Assembly (NCBI GenBank): GCA_963678705.1
Contig: OY783203.1
Location: 18,210,535 to 18,274,534 of the forward strand
DNA length: 64,000 nt
DNA from: Panorpa germanica
Taxonomy: Eukaryota > Arthropoda > Insecta > Mecoptera > Panorpidae
Reading direction: 5' to 3'
A model generated the notes under the pieces. That model was not told where the DNA came from. It made no database searches and saw only the letters and a program-made list of their open reading frames with translations. Position numbers and translations under genes: made by a program. Positions 11,388 to 22,419 of the stretch are shown one piece after another (the stretch's first letter is position 1; the number at the start of each line of letters is the position of its first letter).

Positions 11388-11862
11388 CGATAATTCAGCG
11401 TTTTATTTATCAAGATTGAGGTTGATACATTTAGTTCGTGAGGTTGATATTTTTAGTTATAGTTCGGTTTTTTCCATTTTTTTATTCCACCCAATTAATA
11501 GGTTTTCTCAAGGCCATCGTAATAGGCGTTTTTTCAGTGATTTCAGTGATGACCTCTTTGTTAGACCAAAATCACTTACCGCCCAGCCATTTCTTCAGGT
11601 TCGGAAACAGAAAATAGTCGTGGGGGGCTTAATCTGAAGAATATGCTGGATGGAGTAGCAGTTCGTAGCCTAATTTATTAATTTTTGCCATGGTGACTAC
11701 ACACTCAATTGCAATCGCAGCATCCATCGCGCGAATAGCTGCTTTCAATGGCTGTCAAACATACACTAAATTATGCAGCTTGCTCAAAATTTGACAGTTA
11801 TCTATTAACAGATGGCAGTTGACGGGAGCTGTGTGGGAAATTCAAAAAGTCACTGAATAACG
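11388..11862 (-). pseudogene. mariner transposase C-terminal relic, copy 1
   Basis: Translating the minus strand gives KINKLGYELLLHPAYSSD followed by HDYFLFPNLKKWLGGK and NKEVITEITE, the C-terminal part of a mariner transposase including the region of the third catalytic aspartate. The remainder of the transposase is missing, and several stops and frameshifts are present. The ends (TAATTCAGCG at left; TTATTCAGTGACTTTTTG read inward from the right) are weakly inverted, so this may be an internally deleted copy. A second relic with the same internal structure is at 46783-47250. Confidence 0.68.
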
Positions 11863-12057
11863 ATGATCTGACAATACCTGCTAAATGCATAATAGTCATT
11901 TTTACAGAAACACTGAAAAAAACTGAAGTTGAATTTTGTTGAACAATATTTAGGCTAAATAAGCAGCAGTTAACAGGCTCTCAGATTATGTTTGAAGTAT
12001 TAGAAGGCCACGGATACAGACGAAAATATTGAACATTTAAAAAAAGAAAAACATCGT

Positions 12058-12200
12058 AATTGCCATTAGAGAAAATTGCCTTTCACCGAAATCCACTGTA
12101 TCCAATCTCAATTGCCTTACGGCGAAATCAGGTGTATCAAATATGACCAGATATATTGCTTTTAAACTAAATCAATTGTATCTAGTCACAATTCTCTTTC
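12058..12200 (+). repeat. degenerate short tandem repeat
   Basis: Three to four units of 35-45 bp can be lined up on AATTGCCTTTCACCGAAATC, AATTGCCTTACGGCGAAATC and ATTGCTTTTAAACTAAATCA, each followed by a GTATC(C/A)A-type block. Units are quite diverged. Confidence 0.33.
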
Positions 12201-13172
12201 ACATGGTGTGTGCCACGCTAGTGACGAAGGTTAATTATCTTTAGACAATGTTTTTTTAAAAGACTACGTTAATAATTTTGTGTAATAACGTGTCTAATTT
12301 TTTCTAAAGAACTAGTTATGTTTTCATTGCCTGTACTGGATAAGTTTTGACTGTAGTGTGCAGGCTGGATGCTTAGTATAAAAGACTCCTTTATAAAAGG
12401 AATCTGTTCTATATACATTGATTTTTTAGGCGTAAAATTGTACTTAAACAAAAAGCTTTTGTTTTTCTCTGATTCCCCTGCATTCATTATTCAACTGAGT
12501 GTACATGATGTATCTATGTTTGCATTCTTCTAAATCTATCCTCAGTGCTTTGCCTATGATAAATGACCAGAAATACTTTACTGTAAGTATACGATTTCCA
12601 GAATATGTCAACTTTACTATACCATACAGTGTACTCAACGACACCTTTAGTAGTAAAGATAAAATAATTCTAAATAAACTTGTATTTTATCGTATCAATA
12701 TTAGATAGATACGATCATAAATATTTGTTGATATTAATGCCATACTTGTTAAAACCTGCTATTAGCTTGGTTATCTATAATTAAAGGAGATCATAAAACT
12801 AAATTATAATCTACATGTTATTAAATATAATATTAATTGGTTTAGAAATCCACTTATCAAATTAGATAAAAATATACTTGAACATTTGACAGATAGTAAC
12901 GGCTAACAGTGACGGATTAGCTTAGGAGAAGGGTTTTGGCGATTAGATTGAAGGATCCGTATGTAGACAATTACAAAAGAAGGTGACTTATACATCATAA
13001 AATAAACCTTCTTTCATTTCAATCTTTCTTCTTTTTTCAATCCAAATCTTTAAACAAAGTTGTCAGAGTTTTTATAAACAAATTAGGAGAAAACTTAAAA
13101 AACAAACATCCTGATTATGAATTTCGCCATAGATTTTGACGAATAGAATTTTATCTAAAGACCTTTCTATGG
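12201..13172. other. AT-rich stretch without recognised gene
   Basis: No repeat boundary or gene could be supported. A short palindrome CCTTTTATAAAAGG-like motif occurs near 12388-12403. Overlapping open frames at 12269-12708 on both strands have no domain resemblance. Confidence 0.5.
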
Positions 13173-13401
13173 GGCCTATTTTGTAACTGCTTACCTGACA
13201 TCTATTAACTTCTGACGATTTTTCAATGCCTTATATTTTCAAAATTAAGCTATGCAAGTTTACACAAAACTATCTTTTCGACTTTAAATAAAGAGTAAGA
13301 TGGATCTCATATTTTGTAGCGGACATATGTAGCCTACTTTATAAAATATAGGGCTTGGCAATATCGTTAGAAGTTAACAGACGCCAGGTAAACAATTACA
13401 A
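13173..13401. mobile_element. MITE with ~40-bp inverted repeats
   Basis: Left arm TTGTAACTGCTTACCTGACA (about 13183) is mirrored by the right arm, which reads TTGTAATTGTTTACCTGGCG on the other strand. Both continue TCT.TTAACTTCT.ACGAT. The centre is AT-rich and non-coding. The outer edge is uncertain by about ten bases. It directly abuts the next element at 13402. Confidence 0.65.
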
Positions 13402-13660
13402 CCCAGTAAACATTTAGTGAAGTGCCCTATTTAGTGACGTTTCTATCACTATTTCTCTTCAATTATAGTTCGCATCAACTTTATCTTCATTTGTATTCCA
13501 GATGGAGTGGTTCCGTCATCTGTACCCGATAAAACAGACATTTCATATGAACGATTGTGAGAAACTGAACTATAAATGAACTCTTTCATGACAAAAAAAT
13601 CATACGCATCTTCAATATGATGTCAAAGTGACTCCAAAATGCTCCAAAATGTTTACTGGG
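13402..13660. mobile_element. MITE with CCCAGTAAACATTT ends
   Basis: It starts CCCAGTAAACATTT and ends AAATGTTTACTGGG, an exact 14-bp inverted repeat. Interior is non-coding. The 3' third (ATGAACTCTTTCATGACAAA and following) recurs at 33872-33950 next to the satellite array. No clear target duplication was seen. Confidence 0.68.
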
Positions 13661-15194
13661 AAAATAGGAGCCTATATGTTTCTAGACTAAATACACAGAC
13701 TACCTAATGTCGACTATATTATTCTTCAGTGTGCAGCTAGACTCACAAGAGATAGAATTAGGCACTCGAGATTTGGCAAAGTTCACGACCAAATCCACAC
13801 GCCTGCTATAAAAGCATCTGATATTTTTTTAACTTAAAGTTAAGTCTGGAGGGACCGTTGTGATTAAATCCGCCACTGTAGCTATGCAATACAAAATCGA
13901 TAGTATCGAGTGTTTATTATATTATAGCAAATTACTATTATGTCTGTAAAAGTTTGCTATAATACTGAGTGACATTATTTTATCACATAAAAACTTTATC
14001 TATGATGTGAACACCGTTAAACTAATATACGCTACTTTGTGTTTCTTCTTGTAAATCCAATTATTGTGCCAATAACGGCCTGAAAATGATGTCCAATAAC
14101 GGGTGTTACACGGAATGATCGAATAGCGAATAACGAACATAGGGATGCGGGTGGTATAGTCTTCGTGTGGACGAGCACGAGGCGAGGACAAGGATTATGT
14201 ATAATGGTACGAGAAGGGTATATGATAAAACTTTAGCTAGCACAAAGACATAACATAGTCCAGTAAGTTTATATGAAATAATTCCAAAGAATTTGCAATA
14301 CTTAGAAATTTTGTGAATCAAGACAAGATAAGTAGATGGATATATAGATAATTGACGACCTACTGTCACTTATAGACAGTGCCAAATTAAGCTATTGCAG
14401 CCTTACGGGTTACCAGAACAGCAAAGCTCTTCTAACATCGAATTATACGTAAATTACGAGATAAATGTTAATTTTAGAATTCCTATTCTATATTTGGAGG
14501 TGTATATAGTCCTAAATATATAAGACATTTTAAGAATTGTTAATTTTTAATCAAACCTATGTGTTGCTTCTGAAATCAAAGACTTTTATTTTATGTAATA
14601 TACATACACATTATAATAATTACACTGTTTAACATAAATCATACTATCTTACCTTAAAGAAACGACATTGAAAGTTTATTATTTAAGTTGTCAATTCCTT
14701 CTTATCTAATTTTATAATAACTTAACATTATGCATAATGAGTTCTGTCAGCTTCAACTATCAACTGTGTTGGCCGTTGGCACATACTACAATGAAAGTAG
14801 CTATAACATATATATACCGTTAGCTCACCTGACCAAAATGCAGTTGTAATATCTCTGGTCATTGTTACCAACTACAGAAATTTCTTCTTTAATTTATAAT
14901 GAAATGTAATAACAAATATGATTGTTTTTCTAATTTTTGTTGTTAATGTTATTTGTTAACATCGAAAATATAAATAAATCATAGTGTCAAGCTACTTCTA
15001 TATCAAATACATTATCTAGGGTGGTGGACAAGGGTGTGCCACTAACATTAAACATAAGCCACGGCACTGAAAATTGAAATAACTTAGAACTAAGATACCA
15101 CACTAAACTGCAACGAGTACTTATTAATAGCTTCTGAACAGCACAAAAAACCCACAAGTTACACAATGCTCGCAGAAAATCTACGACAAAAAAA
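13661..15194. other. unannotated intron/intergenic sequence
   Basis: No gene supported. A CCGCCACTG near 13870 looks like one end of a hAT element but has no partner. Minus-strand open frames at 14000-14369 and 14987-15241 show no domain; the second continues out of the adjacent MITE and is probably a repeat shadow. Confidence 0.45.
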
Positions 15195-15555
15195 GGTATA
15201 TATCCGAGCCCTGTAAATGTAATGACCCTCGCATACTGCAAGCGACAAAGCCGTCCGCATACGAGCGTTAATACCTCTCACATTGAAACTGAATATCAGT
15301 GATGTTTAACCAAGGGAATACATGCTACAACGCTAAATCTATTCCTACCTTGCAAATGCAATCAGCTGGCTCAGGCTGGAAGGGAACAGTGGTGTATCGA
15401 TAAAAATTAAAGGAAAAGTTTACTCTCATGATAAATTATGTTAGTGCAAAACAACTCCAACGTACTGTCGAATTGTGACACAACATATGCACCAAGCCGC
15501 CGATTTACGTCCGAATTCGCCGTCGCTTAAATACGCTTGCATAGTGCGACAGGCC
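15195..15555 (-). mobile_element. Harbinger-like MITE family D, truncated copy
   Basis: The right edge is the family terminus CGCTTGCATAGTGCGACAGG. Reading from it on the minus strand gives the same order as the full copies at 28948 and 30378: CGGCGGCTTGG, TTTTGCACTAACATAATTTA, TATCGATACACCACTGTT, then TTTGTCGCTTGCAGTATGCG and ATTACATTTACAGGGCTCG. Homology stops near 15195, so the far terminus is missing or replaced. Confidence 0.72.
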
Positions 15556-15848
15556 TAATGCTAAATAGGTTCACGTTTAATTCCCGTCAGTGGTATATTT
15601 TCCTGGATTATCTTAGCGTACTCTACAAGGCAATACGTGACCCAGTCAAAGAACAATATATCTGCTAACGTCTGGAAAAATATATGAAAATAACACATCA
15701 AACAAATATTACTGGATATACGTAATAGATGATTTGATCAAGATTTAGACACACAGATTTAATCAACAAGATATAAAATGAACTCACGTAAAAGAGAAAA
15801 ACCTGACTAATACCTGACAGTAAATTCTGCTTCAACTCTTATCACCAT
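15556..15848. other. short spacer, nothing recognised
   Basis: AT-rich sequence between the MITE and the solo LTR. The last five bases (15844-15848, ACCAT) are the left target duplication of the LTR. Confidence 0.5.
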
Positions 15849-16497
15849 TGTTAATAAATGCATGCAATATTCATATTTGTATATCAATATCTTGCTTTTA
15901 TTTTTAATTAATGTTAGAATTAAGATTTCTTTCTCTCAATTCATTTATATTTTATACCCAGTTGTTTTATATACACTGCTCTCTGTGGGCAAAGCATAAT
16001 ATTTCTTATGTAAACATCCTTTGTTTTACGATTCACTTCTACTAGGCTTCGACACTACGCATTTGGTCCTAATTCGTTCTTATCGCTTCAACACTCAAAC
16101 CTACAGCACGCCTAACTTTTTGGTGCATAAACATAAAATAATAATTACACATATTTTTATTTATAACTTAAACCGCGAGTTACATTTACCTAGTGTCGTA
16201 ACTAGTATTCTTATTAACTAAAATATTTAATCAATTTATATGTAATTCAATAGTGTAGTTTAAAATAAATGTAATCTAAAAAAGTTCTGATGTTTTGCTG
16301 TGTCTTTTGATATAAATAAAAAATTGCTATTAATTACTAAATAGCTAAAAGGTCTTTCATAACAAAATTGTGCGCCCACTAAGCTATTGAAAGGAACTGA
16401 GCGACATTTGCCGTTCGAGAACTTGGATACCGCCGACAGATCGCAGATACGCCCTAACCAGCCTATAGATCTCTATAAGGTCCAAACTCCACAACCA
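15849..16497 (+). mobile_element. solo LTR, copy 1
   Basis: A 649-bp block begins TGTTAATAAATG and ends ACTCCACAACCA, the TG...CA ends of an LTR. It is flanked by a perfect 5-bp duplication, ACCAT (15844-15848 and 16498-16502). The same sequence occurs inverted at 49487-50120 with its own different duplication. No internal region adjoins either copy, so both are solo LTRs left by recombination. The parent family (Gypsy, Copia or BEL) cannot be told from the LTR alone. Visible divergence between the two suggests they are not recent. Confidence 0.82.
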
Positions 16498-16555
16498 ACC
16501 ATGATATTAACATATTTAGGCTGCATTTTTTTTTAAATTTCTTTCTCTCTTGCAG

Positions 16556-16858
16556 AAGGCGTAAAATATGGATCAAATGTTCGAGACAGGGAAAGAATTT
16601 GAAACAGGCTTACGAGAACAATGCAGAGATTGCCGTGATAACAACAATAACATGAAGCAATACTTGCACCAGTGTGAACAACCCTTTAGGGTTTATGGCT
16701 ATGTATATCAGCTGGACTACTTACGAAACACGATTCTCATATCACCTAGGAACGAATGGTGTTAGATAAAGATAAAAAGGAGTAATCAATTTCATTAAAT
16801 TAATGACAAAACATTTCAGTGAATGACGTGATAATTATTATTAGTTCTAGTCGTACAG
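16556..16858 (+). other. candidate spliced exon (5'-UTR-like)
   Basis: The left edge has a long pyrimidine tract ending TTTCTTTCTCTCTTGCAG, an excellent acceptor. The right edge is CAG/GTAAGTTA, a near-consensus donor, giving a 303-nt exon. Inside, an ATG at 16568 opens a 65-codon frame (MDQMFETGKEFETGLREQC...), with an in-frame stop just upstream and its own stop at 16763, so it does not run to the donor. The exon could therefore be untranslated with an upstream ORF, or belong to a non-coding RNA. It is on the same strand as the collagen-like exons 3.6 kb downstream; membership in that gene is inference. Confidence 0.4.
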
Positions 16859-17454
16859 GTAAGTTAAAAGTGTGATATACCGGATGGGTCGATAGGTATC
16901 GGGCCAAACTCATTTATTTTGTGTTAATGAGATGTCACTGGATATACACTTCGCTAACGAGGACATCGCCTCCTAATGGAAGCGTAAATATTGCTGTAAT
17001 ACAACACCAACACCTACAATAATTAAAATAGGTTTGATATTGATTAGGAGCGGACCGTAACGTGTTCTCGTATCGTCGGCAGCTGTCTGTCGGTTTACAT
17101 TGCTACGATAGATAACATGAGAATGAGGTGTTTTGTTAACCACAAAGCAGAAATATTATAATATCATAATAGTGCTCCGTTCTAACGATTCAATTCTACC
17201 TGTTTTGAAACATTATTTTAGTATGCATCAATAGATGCAGAGAAATCTGCTTAGACCATGAAAATTTGATTTAAATACTCTTGAGATGTAGTAATTAATA
17301 AGAGAAGGTTTTATATAAAGAAGAAGTATAATCTTATCATTTTAGGGACCGGGTTTCTTACAAAAACCTTTTAGAACATCCATTAGATAATATATTCAAT
17401 AAATAATTCACGTTATATATAAGTTTAATATCTTCATTTGGCTTGACTTAACAA

Positions 17455-17660
17455 CGTTCTTTTTCAAATTTTGAATTATATATTACGGATTAGGACTTAT
17501 AGAACAAAAGTCAAAAGTTTTTCAGTTTTTCCAAAATTAAGAGCATCCAGAAAATTCAGTGAAAAATTCGAGGACTCCAAAAGTCTTAGAATTTTTTATC
17601 TATAAAATAGGAGATCATGAAAATAATCGGAGAAGCCGTTTTCGAACCACCTTACAAAAT
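17455..17660 (+). repeat. dispersed repeat U, copy 1
   Basis: It shares with the reverse complement of 42645-42840 the blocks TTATAGAACAAAA-like, GGAAATTCAG-like, AAAAGTCTTAGAATTT and GAAGCCGTTTTCGA.CCACC. Diverged, non-coding, family unknown. Confidence 0.5.
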
Positions 17661-17810
17661 TGAGTACCAAATATATAAAACTGACTTAGAAGTGAAAATG
17701 TAGAGGAACTACTCTAGGTTGAGAATCAGGTAGATGACCCAAATGCATAAGAATGGGTAGCGGGATAGGATAGCATGTTAACCTTGGATGAAAGCTAAAT
17801 TAACTTTTTA

Positions 17811-18745
17811 AACAAGTAGAACGTCTAGGTACATAGTTCTTGAAGAGGTGAAGAGGGACAACCCAAGAATAGAAGCAGGAGATGGCAGGGCGGAAAGTGC
17901 AGTATTGAGAAAAATAACAGAAGAGGATATGAAACAAGAGCAAGAGGGAAGTATGAATGGAAGGAAAGAATACTTGGAAAGAAATGAAATGGGAGCAGAT
18001 GAGGTAAAAAAAGAGGGCGACAGGAAGAAGAGTAAAGGAAGAGCTAGGAATCAGAGATAGACATGTGCAACAGCAGGAAAGAATGAGCGAAATGGATAAA
18101 AGCAGATACAATACCTGGTATAGAAAATTATGGGAAAGTAAGGTACCAGAGTATATGAGAGGAAAGGAGAGTGATCTGCAGAGAGTTAGAAGAACAGCGA
18201 GATTTTGATTAGAGAACGAAGAAAATGGAAGTAGATATTGGGTGGACGGAGAAGAAAGGACGTGTGGGGTGTGCAAAGCAGAGGTGGAGACACTGGAGGA
18301 CATCAGTAGGACAGCAGTAGGAAGGTAGAGCAGCTATAAAAAGGGGGAAAGGAAGGGAACAAATGGATGGCAGAAGTAATTAGAAGGAGGAAGTGAAAAA
18401 TCAGATTGTTTATGTCTGAACAGAGTGATATAGGTAAAAGGCAGGAAAGGGAAAATGAAGTCTGTAAGAAGGAAAGAACAGTGCTAATAGAGGGTTTGTC
18501 GAGAAGGGTCAAGGAAGGCCAAAGTTGAGAGACGGAGGTATAGGCAAAAAGGAAGTAGAAGCAGAAAACGGTGAGAAGGAAAGAGGTGTAGGGAACAGGA
18601 AGGGTGAGGGTAAAGAGAAGAAGAAGCAGAAAATACTTTTTGGAAAGAGAAACAGTTTAAGTTTAATTTTAGGTTGAAATTCTATGAAATGTTTTAAGAA
18701 ATATTAATGTAGATTGTTGAAAGGCAAACAAATAATAATAAATAA
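17811..18745 (+). pseudogene. LINE-B 3' fragment (ORF2 C-terminus)
   Basis: The translated sequence resembles the C-terminal end of an I/R1-type non-LTR retrotransposon ORF2: a charged region (AESAVLRKITEEDMKQ, EYLERNEM), then RYNTWYRKLWESKVPEYM, GSRYWVDGEERTCGVC and VETLEDI, the start of a C-terminal CCHC knuckle. An in-frame stop and frameshifts make it dead. The 3' end is an A-rich AATAATAATAAATAAAAA tail at about 18728-18745. The long minus-strand frame over this region is only a shadow of its purine-rich composition. Seven other fragments of the family lie in the window. Confidence 0.75.
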
Positions 18746-20414
18746 AAACCAATACAACTGTGCTTTGATTTAAAGGCGTTAGAGGTTATAGAAATTATAG
18801 GAGGCTAGAATTTAATTTGAACTGTGTCAACTAAGAATCCTGTTCCACCTTAATATCACACCAAGAACAGGTTTCAACTACTAAAATGTAAAATGTTGTA
18901 AAATAGAAAAATAAAGATTAACTCCGAATGATTAAGCATTCTGATCTTGCAATTTGTTTTTTACTTTCAATATTAAATATACTATACAACGAGACATATA
19001 ATTTTGTAACACGTCTTGAACAATATACGAGCGAATAAGAACAGAACAGCTTTCAAGTTACAAAACATCTACAGAACGGATTGGGACTCCCATAGTGCCT
19101 TAGTTACATCGGAGCTTAATGGTTTCTTTTTACTAATGGACGAGTACATGGTCTTTTAGACTTCTGGATGGTAAAACAAGGCGTTGAAACGACCGATGTT
19201 AAAGACCAAATGACTGTCAACTTGACAGTATTGTTTTTGTGTGTTGGATTAAACTTTGCTAATGCGGTTGTGGTTGTAGGATGCTGGTTGAGAACGTGGT
19301 CACTCTGGTGCTGTATTTGAGTTTAGTTAAGGCTGGGGATACTCTTACAATGAAGGTGTTGTATGGGATGTATCTTGTAGATAATACCATGGCTTGAAAG
19401 GTCATTTGTACACTTGCACAATAAACGTGCATTTGCTTTTGTGCAATATGGTGTATTGTGAATGAATAATTGTCTTCACGATTCCGTTCCTCCCTCTTTT
19501 CAAACCGTCAGAGTGGCATATTGATGTTGACTGTAGATGCTTCTCTAATGAAATTATAAATAGATATATGCCGTACTTTCTTATATACTCGCAAAACATG
19601 AATGTTACTTAATGCCTCGTACAGATCATTCATAAGTTGACATGAGTGTACTAAATGTGTTGTACTATTAACGTACAGACTAGTGCGACATAAACATGCG
19701 ACAATAATAAAACCCTTACTTATGCTACTTTAAAAAATTCTAGGTAGTATTTTTATGAAACAAAAATGTTTCAATACAAAAGGGTCGAGTACCTACTTAG
19801 TCTCTAGTATAATCTCATTGTGCCTTAAGGTTTTTTTCAGTTGTGTTCAGTAAACAAATAAAAATAATTGAAAATGGTGTTTAAATGGACAAATGAAATA
19901 GACCTGAACTTCACGACTTCTTTTTGTAAGTATTTTTTTTTTCTAAAACAAGTTGAAGGATATACTTCATACTTAACTTTCTTTGATATATTACTTAACC
20001 TAGTAATATTAAATCAGAAATGGTCTTATCTTATCTTAAGATTTGATAATCCAAGGTATTTTTAGGTTTAAAAGCTGTCAGGTAACTTTTGTTATATTAG
20101 ATAAATCTTAAATGCACGTAACTGAGTTTAGCGGGATATTACGTTGTACGCAGTTGTATATCTTCGCAGTATTTCTAATGCTTTGTACGAATCGGCATTG
20201 TAAGAACTCTCACATCACATATTAAAATCTAGTGGAATGGTTTGAAGGCAAAAACATGTAAAGTGCTAGAATAAATAAATCCCCTTAATTAAGACGCTTT
20301 TAAAAATCATAAATAAATTGAAAACTTTATAAAAACTGAAAATTTTATACAAAAAATGATAAATTACTAATGAAGCTTATGTATTTATTATTTAAATGTA
20401 AAAAATTCTATCAG
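18746..20414. other. unannotated, probably intron
   Basis: No repeat or gene supported. A frame of about 72 codons at 19130-19350 contains a hydrophobic run (MTVNLTVLFLCVGLNF) but lacks splice signals in keeping with an exon, so I do not call it. Confidence 0.45.
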
Positions 20415-20560
20415 ACTCACCGTCGGGGGTTTAGGGATTATGGTCCTTGCCCTCTGCACCCTGCACCTTGTTTCCTGCTCCATGTTCGCCGCTCGTCAAG
20501 GTGTGGTTCACAGAGAAAAGCACGGAAGGTACAAAACGACGAAAGCAAATAACGATACAG
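20415..20560 (+). CDS. exon encoding TM segment of collagen-like membrane protein
   Basis: The exon follows an AG acceptor (TTCTATCAG) and ends in CAG/GTAACG. Its open frame reads LTVGGLGIMVLALCTLHLVS then CSMFAARQGVVHREKHGR and YKTTKANNDTG: a hydrophobic membrane-spanning segment (about 22 residues) followed by a basic, protease-site-like juxtamembrane stretch. The block is much richer in G/C at third positions than its surroundings, as expected of a constrained exon. The last base is a G that, joined to the next exon candidate, makes a glycine codon and starts Gly-X-Y repeats. The order TM, basic linker, collagen triplets fits type II membrane proteins such as collagen XIII/XXV-like chains, colmedin/gliomedin, or EDA-like TNF ligands. 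The N-terminal cytoplasmic exon was not found. Exon reality is moderately supported; the exact family is inference. Confidence 0.52.
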
Positions 20561-20612
20561 GTAACGGATACGTGTTAATGTCTAATGTGCTCCGTTGTCC
20601 GACGTTCACCAG

Positions 20613-20643
20613 GTTCACCAGGTCCACCAGGCCCGCATGGATG
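20613..20643 (+). CDS. short exon with Gly-X-Y triplets
   Basis: After a 52-nt gap that has intron features (GTAACG donor, TTAAT/CTAAT branch-like motifs, pyrimidine-rich end, TTCACCAG acceptor), the sequence GTTCACCAGGTCCACCAGGC joins in phase to give G-S-P, G-P-P, G-P-H, G: three collagen triplets. The next possible donor is ATG/GTGATT at 20644; reading through instead reaches a stop. The nine-base near-repeats TTCACCAGG are typical of collagen exons. An alternative acceptor nine bases downstream (exon from 20622) would keep the frame. At 31 nt the exon is very short, and no further collagen exon was found in the window. Confidence 0.45.
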
Positions 20644-20781
20644 GTGATTCAACAAAAGTATATTGAAAACTAGGTATTATATATTGGTGCTTAGTAATAA
20701 GCAAATGTATAGTTTATAGGGACACTAAAACTAAGAAATGACACATTAATCATCCTTTCAAAATAATAATTTCAAACTTAT

Positions 20782-21439
20782 CGGGTTATATACAGTTATT
20801 AGGTTCAAAAAAAGCGATTTTTTAAGAAATTTTCCTGAGAAGACTTTTAAATGTATTAATGTAAAAATTTGTACACATATTATGGTAACTTTTATCTGTA
20901 TTTTAATTTGTTTTTTTTTGTCATTTTTTTATTTGTAAAAATAATAATTTTAAAGCTGCTCTAGCTGATCTCCAGGAGTTCCTCTTCAAAAAAGCATCTT
21001 GCGGTGACCACGATATCTCTGGACTGAATCATCTAAAGTGAAAAAACCAAAAGGATTTCGTTAAAGTAATGTATAATCTAATAATTAATCGAAAGAATAA
21101 GCATTAGATTATATAAATTAAATTGTTTATAAACAGAAAATATTTATCAGTGAGAAAAAACCTTTGATTAATTGCTAAAAAATATACTTAAGAAGCTTGT
21201 GTTAAAATTTGAGACCGATCGGTTCAACCGTTTCCGAGAAATCTTGGTCACCGACTTTAAAAACACGGTTTTCAGAAAAACGCATTCAAAGTAGAGTAAA
21301 AAATGTTTTTTTCAACTTACATAACTTCGAAAATAATCACCGGATTGACTTGAAATTTGTGTATGTACTTAAATATATGTACACTACGAAAATAAAATTA
21401 AAAAAAATTATTTTGAAAATTCTAACTGTATATCCCCCC
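20782..21439. mobile_element. TTAA-flanked element family H, copy 1
   Basis: The left end CGGGTTATATACAGTTATTA is mirrored by the right end, which reads GGGGGGATATACAGTTAGAA on the other strand. Flanks are TTAT (20778) and TTAA (21440), consistent with a TTAA duplication with one decayed base. The interior is non-coding and has the motif GGTTCAACCGTTTCCGAGAA. An inverted copy is at 56985-57650. Superfamily is piggyBac- or Sola-like; no transposase is present to decide. Confidence 0.68.
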
Positions 21440-22419
21440 TTAAATTAATTTTCGACATAAATATTATTCTTGAATATGATGTTGCATATGCACAATAAGC
21501 AAAATATAAATAAAGGAGAATCAACGTAAACTATCAATGCAATATATTATCATGGAGCCCCAAAAAGTATTAAATTAGGGAGACATTTTACGCTCCTTCC
21601 ATACTCATTTGTCTGTGCCACTCAAGTCGCTCTTTCCTTAAGCCGACACTTGTTTTCTAGATTAGGCTTCTTGTGTAGTTCTATCTAGTTCACAGTCAAA
21701 CTCCTTCGTTATGACATTGAATGCGAATGTCCCCATGACTGTGATCTGTGCATTTACTTGTCATTCGGGCAGGAAACTTGTATTTGTTAATTAATTACCG
21801 CGGCTGTCAGGAACACATTGTGGGTTAAAATGAATTAGCAGTAATTTATGTTTGTCTTTGTTTATTTTAATCCAGATATAATACTCTTAAGAAAGAATAC
21901 TAAAAGCAGAGGCGAACACGTACACGAACGGGCGTTAGAAAGAATATTTTCTTGTATGCTACATATATTAGTCTGGAAGTGAACCCAATTTTAGTGGTTT
22001 ATAACGAATGTATATATTTATGGAATATATCTATGGCAAAGATTAATTTCCTATTCTTAGCCATATTTTTCTCACTCTGTCAGAGGCGTAAATTGGCTGG
22101 GCAACCATAAAGTCGTAATATTTCAATTGGATTCATAATCGGGTATTTCGCTCTTTTGTTTTCGTACTGTATTTTCAGATGTATTCCTTAAGGTTTGAAT
22201 ATAATTCATTAGTTTGTCATCGGATAATTTCCATTTCAAATGCTTATGCTAATATAATTTTATATTAAGCTAAGCAGTACCAAGTATTGTATTGTGTGGT
22301 ACCAAATGAATAGGGTTAGGAATGCTGTAGAAAACACCTTCTTTATTCAAACGACTTAGATAACGAGTTCATGTTTTCGATTAAAATTGACTATAATTTG
22401 TGTGCCAGAAATAGCTCAA
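21440..22419. other. unannotated stretch
   Basis: Nothing recognised. The patch 21540-21830 is somewhat richer in C/T but has no repeat partner or long frame. Confidence 0.45.

Noticed and set aside
13868-13880. hAT terminus CCGCCACTG
   Set aside because: No inverted partner or 8-bp duplication nearby; a nine-base match is not enough.
17800-18303. 167-codon minus-strand open frame, the longest in the window
   Set aside because: It is the complement of a purine-rich LINE-B coding relic, made of S/L/F-rich low-complexity sequence with no domain. The plus strand explains the region.
19130-19350. Frame with hydrophobic MTVNLTVLFLCVGLNF as the missing N-terminal exon of the collagen-like gene
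   Set aside because: It ends in a stop with no phase-compatible donor to the exon at 20415, and its hydrophobic run would duplicate the membrane segment.
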